Shown: piece by piece, positions 17,700 through 34,600 of the stretch
Position numbering within the stretch: position 1 is the stretch's first letter
How the letters are laid out: each line of letters opens with the position of its first letter
Assembly: GCA_036250195.1 (NCBI GenBank)
Contig: JAVHZZ010000016.1
Location: 2,418,001 to 2,482,000, forward strand
Reading direction: 5' to 3'
DNA from: Mixophyes australis
Taxonomy: Eukaryota > Chordata > Amphibia > Anura > Limnodynastidae
Length of the DNA stretch: 64,000 bases
Made by a program: the position numbers and the translations under genes
The notes under the pieces: generated by a model
Seen by the model: the letters and a program-made list of their open reading frames with translations, nothing else
What the model was told of the DNA's origin: nothing
Databases searched by the model: none

Positions 17700-20600
17700 G
17701 AATCATGAATCATGAATCATGAATTGAATCATGAATCATGAATCGAATCATGAATTAAATAATGAATCATGAATCATGAATTGAATCATGAATCATGAAT
17801 TGAATCATGAATCATGAATCGAATCATAAATCATGAATTGAATCATAAATTGAATCATAAATCATAAATCATGAATTAAATCATGAATCATGAATTGAAT
17901 AATGAATCATGAATCATGAATCATGAATCGAATCATGAATCATTAATTGAATCATGAATCATGAATTGAATCATGAATCATGAATCAAATCATGAATCGA
18001 ATCATGAATCATGAATCGAATCATGATACATGAATCGAAACATGAATCATGAAATGAATCAAGAATCATGAATCGAATCATAATTCATGAATCATGAATA
18101 ATGAATCGAATCATGAATCATGAATTGAATCATGAATCATGAATTATGAATCGAAACACGAATCATGAAATGAATCATGAAACGAATCATAAATCATTAA
18201 TCATGAATCGAATCATGAATCATGAATTGAATCATAAATCATGAATTGAATAATGATTTGAATCATGAATCATGAATCATAAATTGAATCATGAATCATG
18301 AATCATGAATCATGAATTGAATCATGAATCGAATCATGAATCATGAATTGAATCATGAATCATGAATCGAATCATGAATCTCGAATCATGAATTGAATCA
18401 TGAATCATAAATCAAATCATGAACCATGAATTGAATCATGAATCATGAATCATGAATCGAATCATGAATCATGAATCATAATTCGAATCATGAATCATGA
18501 ATTGAATCATGAATCATGAATTGAATCATGAATCAGGAATCATGAATCATGAATTGAATCATGAATCGAATCATGAATCATGAATCGAATCATGAATCTC
18601 GAATCATGAATTGAATCATGAATCATGAATTGAATCATGAATTGAATCATAAATCATGAATCATGAATTGAATCATGAATCATAAATCGAATCATGAATC
18701 ATGAATTGAATCATGAATTATGAATCATAAATCATGAATCGAATCACGAATCATGAAATGAATCATGAATCATAAATCATGAATTGAATCATAAATCAGG
18801 AATCAAATCATGAATTAAATAATGAATCATAAATCATGAATTGAATCATGAATCATGAATCGAATCATGAATCATGAATCATTATTCATGAATCATGAAT
18901 TGAATCATAAATTGATTCATAAATCATAAATCATGAACTGAATCATGAATCATGAATCATGAATCATGAATTGAATCATGAATCATGAATCATGAAATGA
19001 ATCAAAAATCATGAATCGAATCATGAATCATGAATCATGAATCATGAATCGAATCATGAATCATGAATTGAATCATGAATCATGAACTGAATCATGAATC
19101 ATGAATCATGAATTGAATCATGAATCATGAATCATGAAATGAATCAAAAATCATGAATCGAATCATGAATCATGAATCATGAATAATGAATCGAATCATG
19201 AATCATGAATTGAATCATGAATCATGAATTGAATCATGAATTATGAATCGAAACACGAATCATGAAATGAATCATGAATCATGAAACGAATCATAAATCA
19301 TTAATCATGAATCGAATCATGAATCATGAATCGAATCATGAATCATGAATCATGAATCATGAATCGAATCATGAATCATGAATTGAATCATGAATCATGA
19401 AATGAATCAAGAATCATGAATCGAATCATGAATCATGAATAATGAATCGAATCATGAATCATGAATTGAATCATGAATCATGAATTGAATCATGAATCAT
19501 GAATCATGAAATGAATCAAGAATCATGAATCGAATCATGAATCATGAATAATGAATCGAATCATGAATCATGAATTGAATCATGAATCATGAATTGAATC
19601 ATGAATTATGAATCGAAACACGAATCATGAAATGAATTATGAATCATGAAACGAATCATAAATCATTAATCATGAATCGAATCATGAATCATAAATTGAA
19701 TCATGAATCATGAATTGAATCATAAATCATGAATTGAATAATGATTTGAATCATGAATCATGAATCATAAATTGAATCATAAATCATGAATCATGAATCA
19801 TGAATTGAATCATGAATCGAATCATGAATCATGAATTGAATCATGAATCATGAATCGAATCATGAATCTCGAATCATGAATTGAATCATGAATCATAAAT
19901 CAAATCATGAACCATGAATTGAATCATGAATCATGAATCATGAATCGAATCATGAATCATGAATTGAATCATGAATCATGAATCGAATCATGAATCATGA
20001 ATCATGAATAATGAATCGAATCATGAATCATGAATTGAATCATGAATCATGAAATGAATCAAGAATCATGAATCGAATCATGAATCATGAATAATGAATC
20101 GAATCATGAATCATGAATTGAATCATGAATCATGAATTGAATCATGAATCATGAATCATGAAATGAATCAAGAATCATGAATCGAATCATGAATCATGAA
20201 TAATGAATCGAATCATGAATCATGAATTGAATCATGAATCATGAATTGAATCATGAATTATGAATCGAAACACGAATCATGAAATGAATCATGAATCATG
20301 AAACGAATCATAAATCATTAATCATGAATCGAATCATGAATCATAAATTGAATCATGAATCATGAATTGAATCATAAATCATGAATTGAATAATGATTTG
20401 AATCATGAATCATGAATCATAAATTGAATCATGAATCATGAATCATGAATCATGAATTGAATCATGAATCGAATCATGAATCATGAATTGAATCATGAAT
20501 CATGAATCGAATCATGAATCTCGAATCATGAATTGAATCATGAATCATAAATCAAATCATGAACCATGAATTGAATCATGAATCATGAATCATGAATCGA

Positions 20601-23600
20601 ATCATGAATCATGAATTGAATCATGAATCATGAATCATGAATCATGAATTGAATCATGAATCGAATCATGAATCATGAATCGAATCATGAATCTCGAATC
20701 ATGAATTGAATCATGAATCATGAATTGAATCATGAATTGAATCATAAATCATGAATCATGAATTGAATCATGAATCATAAATCGAATCATGAATCATGAA
20801 TTGAATCATGAATTATGAATCATAAATCATGAATCGAATCACGAATCATGAAATGAATCATGAATCATAAATCATGAATTGAATCATAAATCAGGAATCA
20901 AATCATGAATTAAATAGTGAATCATAAATCATGAATTGAATCATGAATCATGAATCGAATCATGAATCATGAATCATTATTCATGAATCATGAATTGAAT
21001 CATAAATTGATTCATAAATCATAAATCATGAACTGAATCATGAATCATGAATCATGAATCATGAATTGAATCATGAATCATGAATCATGAAATGAATCAA
21101 AAATCATGAATCGAATCATGAATCATGAATCATGAATCGAATCATGAATCATGAATTGAATCATGAATCATGAACTGAATCATGAATCATGAATCATGAA
21201 TCATGAATTGAATCATGAATCATGAATCATGAAATGAATCAAAAATCATGAATCGAATCATGAATCATGAATCATGAATAATGAATCGAATCATGAATCA
21301 TGAATTGAATCATGAATCATGAATTGAATCATGAATTATGAATCGAAACACGAATCATGAAATGAATCATGAATCATGAAATGAATCATAAATCATTAAT
21401 CATGAATCGAATCATGAATCATGAATTGAATCATGAGTTTAATCATAAACATTGAATCATGATTCATGAATTGAATCATGAATCATGAATCAAATCATGA
21501 ATCATGAATTGAATCATGAATCATGAATCGAATCATGAATCATGAATCATGAAACATGAATTGAATCATGAATCATGAATTGAATCATGAATGTGAATCA
21601 TAAATCATGAATCATGAATTGAATCATGAATTGAATCATAAATCATGAATCATTAATTGAATCATGAATCATGAATCAAATCATGAATCGAATCATGAAT
21701 CATGAATCATGAATCAAATCATGAATCATGAATTGAATCATGAATCATGAATCGAATCATGAATCATGAATCATGAATTGAATCATGAGTTTAATCATAA
21801 ATCATGAATCATGAATTGAATCATGAATCATGAATCGAATCATGAATTGTGAATTGAATCATGAATCATGAATTGAATCATGAATCATGAAAGGAATCAT
21901 GAATTGAATCATGAATCATGAATTGAATCATGAATCATGAATCATGATTCATGAATTGAATCATGAATCATGAATCGAATCATGAATTGTGAATTGAATC
22001 ATGAATCATGAATTGAATCATGAATCATGAAAGGAATCATGAATTGAATCATGAATCATGAATTGAATCATGAATCATGAATCATGATTCATGAATTGAA
22101 TCATGAATCATGAATCAAATCATGAATCATGAATTGAATCATGAATCATGAATCGAATCATGAATCATGAATCATGAATTGAATCATGAATCATGAATCA
22201 TGAATCATGAATTGAATCATGAATTGAATCATAAATCATGAATCATGAATTGAATCATGAATTGAATCATAAATCATGAATCATGAATTGAATCATGAAT
22301 CATGAATCATGAATCATGAATCATGAATCATGAATTGAATCATGAATCATGAATCTCGAATCATGAATTGAATCATGAATCGAATCATGAAATGAATCAT
22401 GAATTGAATCATGAATCATGAAATGAATCATGAATTGAATCATGAATCATGAAATGAATCATGAATTGAATCATGAATCATGAAATGAATCATGAATTGA
22501 ATCATGAATCATGAATCATGATTCATGAATTGAATCATGAATCATGAATCGAATGATGAATCATGAATTGAATCATGAATCATGAATCGAATGATGAATC
22601 ATGAATCATGAATCATGAATTGAATCATGAATCAAATCATGAATCATGAATTGAATCATGAATCATGAATCGAATCATGAATCATGAATCATGAATCAAA
22701 TCATGAATCATGAATTGAATAATGAATCATGAATCGAATCATGAATCATAAATCATGAATCATGAATTGAATCTTGAGTTTAATCATAAATCATGAATCA
22801 TGAATTGAATCATGAATCATGAATCGAATCATGAATCATGAATAGAATCATGATTCATGAATTGCATCATGAATCATGAATTGAATCATGAATCATGAAT
22901 TGAATCATAATTCATTAAATGAATCATGAATTGAATCATGAATCATGAATCATGAATTGAATCATGAATCATGAATTGAATCATAATTCATGAAATGAAT
23001 CATGAATTGAATCATAATTCATGAAATGAATCATGAATTGAATCATGAATCATGAAATGAATCATTAATTGAATCATAAATCATGATTCATGAATTAAAT
23101 CATGAATCATGAATCATGAATTGAATCATGAATTGAATCATAAATCATGAATCATGAATTGAATCATGAATTGAATCATAAATCATGAATCATGAATTGA
23201 ATCATGAATTGAATCATAAATCATGAATCATGAATTGAATCATGAATTGAATCATAAATCATGAATCATGAATTAAATCATAATTTATGAATCAAATCAT
23301 GAATCATGAATCATGAATCATGAATCATGAATCATGAATCAAATCATAAATCATGAATCATGAATTGAATCATGAATCATGAATCGAATCATGAATCATG
23401 AATTGAATCATGAATCATGAATCATGAATTGAATCATGAATCATGAATCGAATCATGAATCATGAATTGAATCATGAATCATGAATCATGAATTGAATCA
23501 TGAATCATGAATCGAATCATGAATCATGAATTGAATCATGAATCATGAATCATGAATTGAATCATGAATCATGAATCGAATCATGAATTAAATAATGAAT

Positions 23601-26600
23601 CATGAATCATGAATTGAATCATGAATCATGAATTGAATCATGAATCATGAATCGAATCATAAATCATGAATTGAATCATAAATTGAATCATAAATCATAA
23701 ATCATGAATTAAATCATGAATCATGAATCATGAATTGAATAATGAATCATGAATCATGAATCATGAATCGAATCATGAATCATTAATTGAATCATGAATC
23801 ATGAATTGAATCATGAATCATGAATCAAATCATGAATCGAATCATGAATCATGAATCGAATCATGATACATGAATCGAAACATGAATCATGAAATGAATC
23901 AAGAATCATGAATCGAATCATAATTCATGAATCATGAATAATGAATCGAATCATGAATCATGAATTGAATCATGAATCATGAATTATGAATCGAAACACG
24001 AATCATGAAATGAATCATGAAACGAATCATAAATCATTAATCATGAATCGAATCATGAATCATGAATTGAATCATAAATCATGAATTGAATAATGATTTG
24101 AATCATGAATCATGAATCATAAATTGAATCATGAATCATGAATCATGAATCATGAATTGAATCATGAATCGAATCATGAATCATGAATTGAATCATGAAT
24201 CATGAATCGAATCATGAATCTCGAATCATGAATTGAATCATGAATCATAAATCAAATCATGAACCATGAATTGAATCATGAATCATGAATCATGAATCGA
24301 ATCATGAATCATGAATCATAATTCGAATCATGAATCATGAATTGAATCATGAATCATGAATTGAATCATGAATCAGGAATCATGAATCATGAATTGAATC
24401 ATGAATCGAATCATGAATCATGAATCGAATCATGAATCTCGAATCATGAATTGAATCATGAATCATGAATTGAATCATGAATTGAATCATAAATCATGAA
24501 TCATGAATTGAATCATGAATCATAAATCGAATCATGAATCATGAATTGAATCATGAATTATGAATCATAAATCATGAATCGAATCACGAATCATGAAATG
24601 AATCATGAATCATAAATCATGAATTGAATCATAAATCAGGAATCAAATCATGAATTAAATAATGAATCATAAATCATGAATTGAATCATGAATCATGAAT
24701 CGAATCATGAATCATGAATCATTATTCATGAATCATGAATTGAATCATAAATTGATTCATAAATCATAAATCATGAACTGAATCATGAATCATGAATCAT
24801 GAATCATGAATTGAATCATGAATCATGAATCATGAAATGAATCAAAAATCATGAATCAAATCATGAATCATGAATCATGAATCATGAATCGAATCATGAA
24901 TCATGAATTGAATCATGAATCATGAACTGAATCATGAATCATGAATCATGAATCATGAATTGAATCATGAATCATGAATCATGAAATGAATCAAAAATCA
25001 TGAATCGAATCATGAATCATGAATCATGAATAATGAATCGAATCATGAATCATGAATTGAATCATGAATCATGAATTGAATCATGAATTATGAATCGAAA
25101 CACGAATCATGAAATGAATCATGAATCATGAAACGAATCATAAATCATTAATCATGAATCGAATCATGAATCATGAATCGAATCATGAATCATGAATCAT
25201 AAATCATGAATCGAATCATGAATCATGAATTGAATCATGAATCATGAAATGAATCAAGAATCATGAATCGAATCATGAATCATGAATAATGAATCGAATC
25301 ATGAATCATGAATTGAATCATGAATCATGAATTGAATCATGAATCATGAATCATGAAATGAATCAAGAATCATGAATCGAATCATGAATCATGAATAATG
25401 AATCGAATCATGAATCATGAATTGAATCATGAATCATGAATTGAATCATGAATTATGAATCGAAACACGAATCATGAAATGAATCATGAATCATGAAACG
25501 AATCATAAATCATTAATCATGAATCGAATCATGAATCATAAATTGAATCATGAATCATGAATTGAATCATAAATCATGAATTGAATAATGATTTGAATCA
25601 TGAATCATGAATCATAAATTGAATCATGAATCATGAATCATGAATCATGAATTGAATCATAAATCGAATCATGAATCATGAATTGAATCATGAATCATGA
25701 ATCGAATCATGAATCTCGAATCATGAATTGAATCATGAATCATAAATCAAATCATGAACCATGAATTGAATCATGAATCATGAATCATGAATCGAATCAT
25801 GAATCATGAATTGAATCATGAATCATGAATCGAATCATGAATCATGAATCATGAATCATGAATCGAATCATGAATCATGAATTGAATCATGAATCATGAA
25901 ATGAATCAAGAATCATGAATCGAATCATGAATCATGAATAATGAATCGAATCATGAATCATGAATTGAATCATGAATCATGAATTGAATCATGAATCATG
26001 AATCATGAAATGAATCAAGAATCATGAATCGAATCATGAATCATGAATAATGAATCGAATCATGAATCATGAATTGAATCATGAATCATGAATTGAATCA
26101 TGAATTATGAATCGAAACACGAATCATGAAATGAATCATGAATCATGAAACGAATCATAAATCATTAATCATGAATCGAATCATGAATCATAAATTGAAT
26201 CATGAATCATGAATTGAATCACAAATCATGAATTGAATAATGATTTGAATCATGAATCATGAATCATAAATTGAATCATGAATCATGAATCATGAATCAT
26301 GAATTGAATCATGAATCGAATCATGAATCATGAATTGAATCATGAATCATGAATCGAATCATGAATCTCGAATCATGAATTGAATCATGAATCATAAATC
26401 AAATCATGAACCATGAATTGAATCATGAATCATGAATTATGAATCGAATCATGAATCATGAATCATGAATCGAATCATGAATCATGAATTGAATCATGAA
26501 TCATGAATTGAATCATGAATCATGAATCATGAATCATGAATTGAATCACGAATCGAATCATGAATCATGAATCGAATCATGAATCTCGAATCATGAATTG

Positions 26601-27240
26601 AATCATGAATCATGAATTGAATCATGAATTGAATCATAAATCATGAATCATGAATTGAATCATGAATCATAAATCGAATCATGAATCATGAATTGAATCA
26701 TGAATTATGAATCATAAATCATGAATCGAATCACGAATCATGAAATGAATCATGAATCATAAATCATGAATTGAATCATAAATCAGGAATCAAATCATGA
26801 ATTAAATAGTGAATCATAAATCATGAATTGAATCATAAATTGATTCATAAATCATAAATCATGAACTGAATCATGAATCATGAATCATGAATCATGAATT
26901 GAATCATGAATCATGAATCATGAAATGAATCAAAAATCATGAATCGAATCATGAATCATGAATCATGAATCATGAATCGAATCATGAATCATGAATTGAA
27001 TCATGAATCATGAACTGAATCATGAATCATGAATCTTGAATCATGAATCATGAATCATGAAATGAATCAAAAATCATGAATCGAATCATGAATCATGAAT
27101 CATGAATAATGAATCAAATCATGAATCATGAATTGAATCATGAATCATGAATTGAATCATGAATTATGAATCGAAACACGAATCATGAAATGAATCATGA
27201 ATCATGAAACGAATCATAAATCATTAATCATGAATCGAAT
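17700..27240 (+). repeat. Large higher-order repeat, period about 5.84 kb
   Basis: The rare variant GATACATG occurs at 18025 and 23865, and AATCAGGAAT at 18531 and 24371, both 5840 bp apart, with matching text around them. The first copy runs from about 17.7 kb and the second from about 23.5 kb. Smaller repeats of about 1.1 kb and 0.36-0.66 kb, marked by GAAACACG, lie inside each copy. End points are approximate. Confidence 0.8.
21420..23480 (+). repeat. Third copy of the 2095-bp unit, 102 bp shorter
   Basis: Offset from the first copy is 7921 bp at the GAGTTT marker (13514 to 21435), GAATTGTG (14063 to 21984) and AATCTCG (14431 to 22352), then 7819 at CTTGAGTTT (14954 to 22773). A 102-bp block of words is therefore missing between the last two markers. 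The copy lies between two members of the 5.84-kb family. Confidence 0.82.
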
Positions 27241-30200
27241 CATGAATCATGAATCGAATCATGAATCATGAATCATGAATCCTGAATCGAATCATGAATC
27301 ATGAATTGAATAATGAATCATGAAATGAATCAAGAATCATGAATCGAATCATGAATCATGAATAATGAATCGAATCATGAATCATGAATTGAATCATGAA
27401 TCATGAATTGAATCATGAATCATGAATCATGAAATGAATCAAGAATCATGAATCGAATCATGAATCATGAATAATGAATCGAATCATGAATCATGAATTG
27501 AATCATGAATCATGAATTGAATCATGAATTATGAATCGAAACACGAATCATGAAATGAATCATGAATCATGAAACGAATCATAAATCATTAATCATGAAT
27601 CGAATCATGAATCATGAAACGAATCATAAATCATTAATCATGAATCGAATCATGAATCATAAATTGAATCATGAATCATGAATTGAATCATAAATCATGA
27701 ATTGAATCATGAATCATGATTTGAATCATGATTTGAATCATGAATCATGAATCATGAATCATGAATCATGAATCGAATCATGAATCATGATTCATGAATT
27801 GAATAATGAATCATGAATCAAATCATGAATCATGAATTGAATCATAAATCATGAATCATGAATCATGAATTGAATCATGAATTAAATAATGAATCAAATC
27901 ATGTATCATGAAATGAATCATGCATCATGAATCGAATCATGAATCGAATCATGAATCTCGAATCATGAATTGAATCATGAATTGAATCATAAATCATGAA
28001 TCATGAATTGAATCATGAATCATAAATCGAATCATGAATCATGAATTGAATCATGAATCATGAATCATGAATCGAATCATGAATCATGAATCATGAATCG
28101 AATCATGAATCATGAATTGAATCATGAATCATGAATCATGAATCGAATCATGAATCATGAATTGTATCATGAATCATGAATCATGAATCGAATCATGAAT
28201 CATGAATTGAATCATGAATCATGAATTGAATCATGAAACATGAATCATGAATTGAATCATGAATTATAAATTATGAATCATGAATCGAATCATGAATCAT
28301 GAATCGAATCATGAATTATGAATCGAATCATGAATCATGAATCGAATGATAATTCATGAAATGAATCATGAATTGAATCATGAACCATGAATTGAATCAT
28401 GAATCATGAATCGAATCATGAATCTCGAATCATGAATTGAATCATGAATCATGAATCGAATCATGAATAATGAATCATGAATTGAATCATGAATCATGAA
28501 TCGAATCATGAATAATGAATCATGAATCGAATCATGAATCATGAATTGAATCATAAATTGAATCATAAATCATAAATCAAAAATTAAATCATGAATCATG
28601 AATCATGAATTGAATCATGAATCATGAATCGAATCATGAATCATGAATCATGAATCATGAATCATGAATCATGAATTGAATCATAAATCATAAATCATGA
28701 ATTGAATCATAAATCATGAATCATGAATCGAATCATGATTCATGAATCATGAATCACGAATCATGAATCTCGAATAATAAATTGAATGATGAATCATGAA
28801 TTGAATCATGAATTGAATCATAAATCATGAATCATGAATTGAATCATGAATCATAAATTGAATCATGAATCGAATCATGAATCATGAATCATGAATTGAA
28901 TCATGAATTGAATCATGAATCATGAATCGAATCATGAATCTCGAATAATGAATCGAATCATGAATCTCGAATAATGAATTGAATGATGAATCATGAATTG
29001 AATCATGAATTCAATCATAAATCATGAATCATGAATTGAATCATGAATCATAAATTGAATTATGAATCATGAATCATGAATCATGAATTGAATCATGAAT
29101 TGAATCATAAATCATGAATCCTGAATTGAATCATGAATCATGAATCGAATCATGAATCATGAATTGAATAATGAATTATGAATCATGAATCATGAATCGA
29201 ATCATTAATCATGAAATGAATCATGAATTATGAATCATGAATTGAATCATAAATCATGAATCGAATCATGAATTAAATAATGAATCATGAATCATGAATT
29301 GAATCATGAATCATGAATCGAATCATGAATCATGAATCATGAATCATGAATCATGAATCATGAATTGAATCATAAATCATAAATCATGAATTGAATCATA
29401 AATCATGAATCATGAATCGAATCATGATTCATGAATCATGAATCACGAATCATGAATCGAATCATGAATCATGAATTGAATCATGAATCATGAATTGAAT
29501 CATGAATCATGAATCATGAATCATGAATTGAATCATGAATTATGAATCATGAATCATGAATCGAATCATGAATCATGAATCGAATCATGAATCATGAATC
29601 GAAACATGAATCATGAATTGAATCATGAATCATGAATCATGAAATGAATCAAGAATCATGAATCGAATCATGAATCATGAATAATGAATCGAATCATGAA
29701 TCATGGATTGATTAATGAATCATGAATTGAATCATGAATTATGAATCGAAACAAGAATCATGGATTGAATCATGAATCATGAATTGAATCATGATTTGAA
29801 TCATGAATCATGAATCATGAATCATGAATCGAATCATGAATCATTAATCATGAATTGAATCATGAATCATGAATTGAATCATAAATCATGAATTGAATCA
29901 TGAATCATGAATTGAATCATGATTTGAATCATGAATCATGAATCATGAATCATGAATCGAATCATGAATCATGAATCATAAATTGAATCATGAATCATGG
30001 ATCATGGATCATGAATCATGAATTGAATCATGAATCGAATCATGAATCATGAATCATGAATTGAATCATGAATCATGAATCGAATCATGAATCTCGAACC
30101 ATGAATTCAATCATGAATCATAAATCGAATCATGAATCATGAATTCAATCATGAATCATGAATCATGAATCCAATCATGAATCATGAATCATGAATCATG

Positions 30201-32020
30201 AATCATGAATTGAATCATGAATCATGAATCATGAATCATGAATTGAATCATGAATCAAATCATGAATCATGAATCATGAATCGAATCATGAATCATAAAT
30301 CGAATCATGAATCATGAATCGAATCATGAAATATGAATCATGAATTGAATCATGAATTGAATCATAAATCATGAATCCTGAATTGAATCATGAATCATGA
30401 ATCGATTCATGAATCATGAATTGAATCATGAATTATGAATCATGAATCATGAATCGAATCATGAATCATTAAATGAATCATGAATCCTGAATAATGAATT
30501 GAATCATAAATCGAATTATAAATCATAAATCATGAATTGAATCATAAATCATGAATTGAATCATGAATCATGAATCATGAATCATGAATCGAATCATGAA
30601 TCATGAATTGAATCATGAATCATGAACTGAATCATGAATCATGAATCATGAATCATGAATTGAATCATGAATCATGAATCATGAAATGAATCAAAAATCA
30701 TGAATCGAATCATGAATCATGAATCATGAATAATGAATCGAATCATGAATCATGAATTGAATCATGAATCATGAATTGAATCATGAATTATGAATCGAAA
30801 CACGAATCATGAAATGAATCATGAATCATGAAACGAATCATAAATCATTAATCATGAATCGAATCATGAATCATGAATCGAATCATGAATCATGAATCAT
30901 GAATCATGAATCGAATCATGAATCATGAATTGAATCATGAATCATGAAATGAATCAAGAATCATGAATCGAATCATGAATCATGAATAATGAATCGAATC
31001 ATGAATCATGAATTGAATCATGAATCATGAATTGAATCATGAATCATGAATCATGAAATGAATCAAGAATCATGAATCGAATCATGAATCATGAATAATG
31101 AATCGAATCATGAATCATGAATTGAATCATGAATCATGAATTGAATCATGAATTATGAATCGAAACACGAATCATGAAATGAATCATGAATCATGAAACG
31201 AATCATAAATCATTAATCATGAATCGAATCATGAATCATAAATTGAATCATGAATCATGAATTGAATCATAAATCATGAAGTGAATAATGATTTGAATCA
31301 TGAATCATGAATCATAAATTGAATCATGAATCATGAATCATGAATCATGAATTGAATCATGAATCGAATCATGAATCATGAATTGAATCATGAATCATGA
31401 ATCGAATCATGAATCTCGAATCATGAATTGAATCATGAATCATAAATCAAATCATGAACCATGAATTGAATCATGAATCATGAATCATGAATCGAATCAT
31501 GAATCATGAATTGAATCATGAATCATGAATCGAATCATGAATCATGAATCATGAATCATGAATCGAATCATGAATCATGAATTGAATCATGAATCATGAA
31601 ATGAATCAAGAATCATGAATCGAATCATGAATCATGAATAATGAATCGAATCATGAATCATGAATTGAATCATGAATCATGAATTGAATCATGAATCATG
31701 AATCATGAAATGAATCAAGAATCATGAATCGAATCATGAATCATGAATAATGAATCGAATCATGAATCATGAATTGAATCATGAATCATGAATTGAATCA
31801 TGAATTATGAATCGAAACACGAATCATGAAATGAATCATGAATCATGAAACGAATCATAAATCATTAATCATGAATCGAATCATGAATCATAAATTGAAT
31901 CATGAATCATGAATTGAATCATAAATCATGAATTGAATAATGATTTGAATCATGAATCATGAATCATAAATTGAATCATGAATCATGAATCATGAATCAT
32001 GAATTGAATCATGAATCGAA
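24860..32020 (+). repeat. Near-identical block duplicated at offset 5700 bp
   Basis: Positions about 24860-26320 and 30560-32020 agree base for base when shifted by exactly 5700, apart from a handful of single substitutions (for example 25201 A/30901 G and 26222 C/31922 T). Such a long gap-free match shows a very recent duplication, or homogenisation by conversion. Confidence 0.85.
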
Positions 32021-34600
32021 TCATGAATCATGAATCATGAATCGAATCATGAATCTCGAATCATGAATTGAATCATGAATCATAAATCAAATCATGAATC
32101 ATGAATCGAATCATGAATCATGAATCATGAATCGAATCATGAATCATGAATTGAATCATGAATCATGAATTGAATCATGAATCATGAATCATGAATCATG
32201 AATTGAATCATGAATCGAATCATGAATCATGAATCGAATCATGAATCTCGAATCATGAATTGAATCATGAATCATGAATTGAATCATGAATTGAATCAAA
32301 AAATCATGAATCATGAATCGAATCATGAATCATGAATTGAATCATGAATCATGAATTGAATCATGAATCATGAATCATGAATCATGAATTGAATCATGAA
32401 TCGAATCATGAATCATGAATCGAATCATGAATCTCGAATCATGAATTGAATCATGAATCATGAATTGAATCATGAATTGAATCAAAAAATCATGAATCAT
32501 GAATTGAATCATGAATCATAAATCGAATCATGAATCATAAATCGAATCATGAATCATGAATTGAATCATGAATTATGAATCATAAATCATGAATCGAATC
32601 ACGAATCATGAAATGAATCATGAATCATAAATCATGAATTGAATCATAAATCAGGAATCAAATCATGAATTAAATAGTGAATCATAAATCATGAATTGAA
32701 TCATGAATCATGAATCGAATCATGAATCATGAATCATTATTCATGAATCATGAATCATTATTCATGAATCATGAATTGAATCATAAATTGATTCATAAAT
32801 CATAAATCATGAACTGAATCATGAATCATGAATCATGAATCATGAATTGAATTATGAATCATGAATCATGAAATGAATCAAAAATCATGAATCGAATCAT
32901 GAATCATGAATCATGAATCAAGAATCGAATCATGAATCATGAATTGAATCATGAATCATGAACTGAATCATGAATCATGAATCATGAATAATGAATTGAA
33001 TCATGAATCATGAATCATGAAATGAATCAAAAATCATGAATCGAATCATGAATCATGAATAATGAATAATGAATCGAATCATGAATCATGAATTGAATCA
33101 TGAATCATGAATTGAATCATGAATTATGAATCGAAACACGAATCATGAAATGAATCATGAATCATGAAACGAATCATAAATCATTAATCATGAATCGAAT
33201 CATGAATCATGAATCGAATCATGAATCATGAATCATGAATCATGAATCGAATCATGAATCATGAATTGAATAATGAATCATGAAATGAATCATGAATCAT
33301 GAATCGAATCATGAATCATGAATAATGAATCGAATCATGAATCATGAATTGAATCATGAATCATGAATTGAATCATGAATCATGAATCATGAAATGAATC
33401 AAGAATCATGAATCGAATCATGAATCATGAATAATGAATCGAATCATGAATCATGAATTGAATCATGAATCATGAATTGAATCATGAATTATGAATCGAA
33501 ACACGAATCATGAAATGAATCATGAATCATAAAACGAATCATAAATCATTAATCATGAATCGAATCATGAATCATAAATTGAATCATGAATCATGAATTG
33601 AATCATAAATCATGAATTGAATCATGAATCATGATTTGAATCATGATTTGAATCATGAATCATGAATCATGAATCATGAATCATGAATCATGAATCGAAT
33701 CATGAATCATGATTCATGAATTGAATAATGAATCATGAATCAAATCATGAATCATGAATCGAATCATAAATCATGAATCATGAATCATGAATTGAATCAT
33801 GAATTAAATAATGAATCAAATCATGTATCATGAAATGAATCATGCATCATGAATCGAATCATGAATCGAATCATGAATCTCGAATCATGAATTGAATCAT
33901 GAATCATGAATTGAATCATGAATTGAATCATAAATCATGAATCATGAATTGAATCATGAATCATAAATCGAATCATGAATCATGAATTGAATCATGAATC
34001 ATGAATCATGAATCGAATCATGAATCATGAATCATGAATCGAATCATGAATCATGAATTGAATCATGAATCATGAATCATGAATCGAATCATGAATCATG
34101 AATTGTATCATGAATCATGAATCATGAATCGAATCATGAATCATGAATTGAATCATGAATCATGAATTGAATCATGAAACATGAATCATGAATTGAATCA
34201 TGAATTATAAATTATGAATCATGAATCGAATCATGAATCATGAATCGAATCATGAATTATGAATCGAATCATGAATCATGAATCGAATGATAATTCATGA
34301 AATGAATCATGAATTGAATCATGAACCATGAATTGAATCATGAATCATGAATCGAATCATGAATCTCGAATCATGAATTGAATCATGAATCATGAATCGA
34401 ATCATGAATAATGAATCATGAATCGAATCATGAATCATGAATTGAATCATAAATTGAATCATAAATCATAAATCATGAATTAAATCATGAATCATGAATC
34501 ATGAATTGAATCATGAATCATGAATCGAATCATGAATCATGAATCATGAATCATGAATCATGAATCATGAATTGAATCATAAATCATAAATCATGAATTG
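27600..34600 (+). repeat. Block with CATGCATCAT marker, two copies here
   Basis: The rare word CATGCATCAT lies at 27919 and 33841, 5922 bp apart, each followed by the same series of CGAATC, CTCGAATC and GTATC variants. A third copy is at 44441. The first copy contains an extra ATAATGAATCATG segment near 28.5 kb that the second lacks. Confidence 0.75.

Noticed and set aside
28378..28566. Minus-strand open frame of 62 codons in the satellite
   Set aside because: The translation is only Met-Ile-His-Asp-Ser type repetition of the array; a chance lack of stops in tandem repeat, with no start context or domain.
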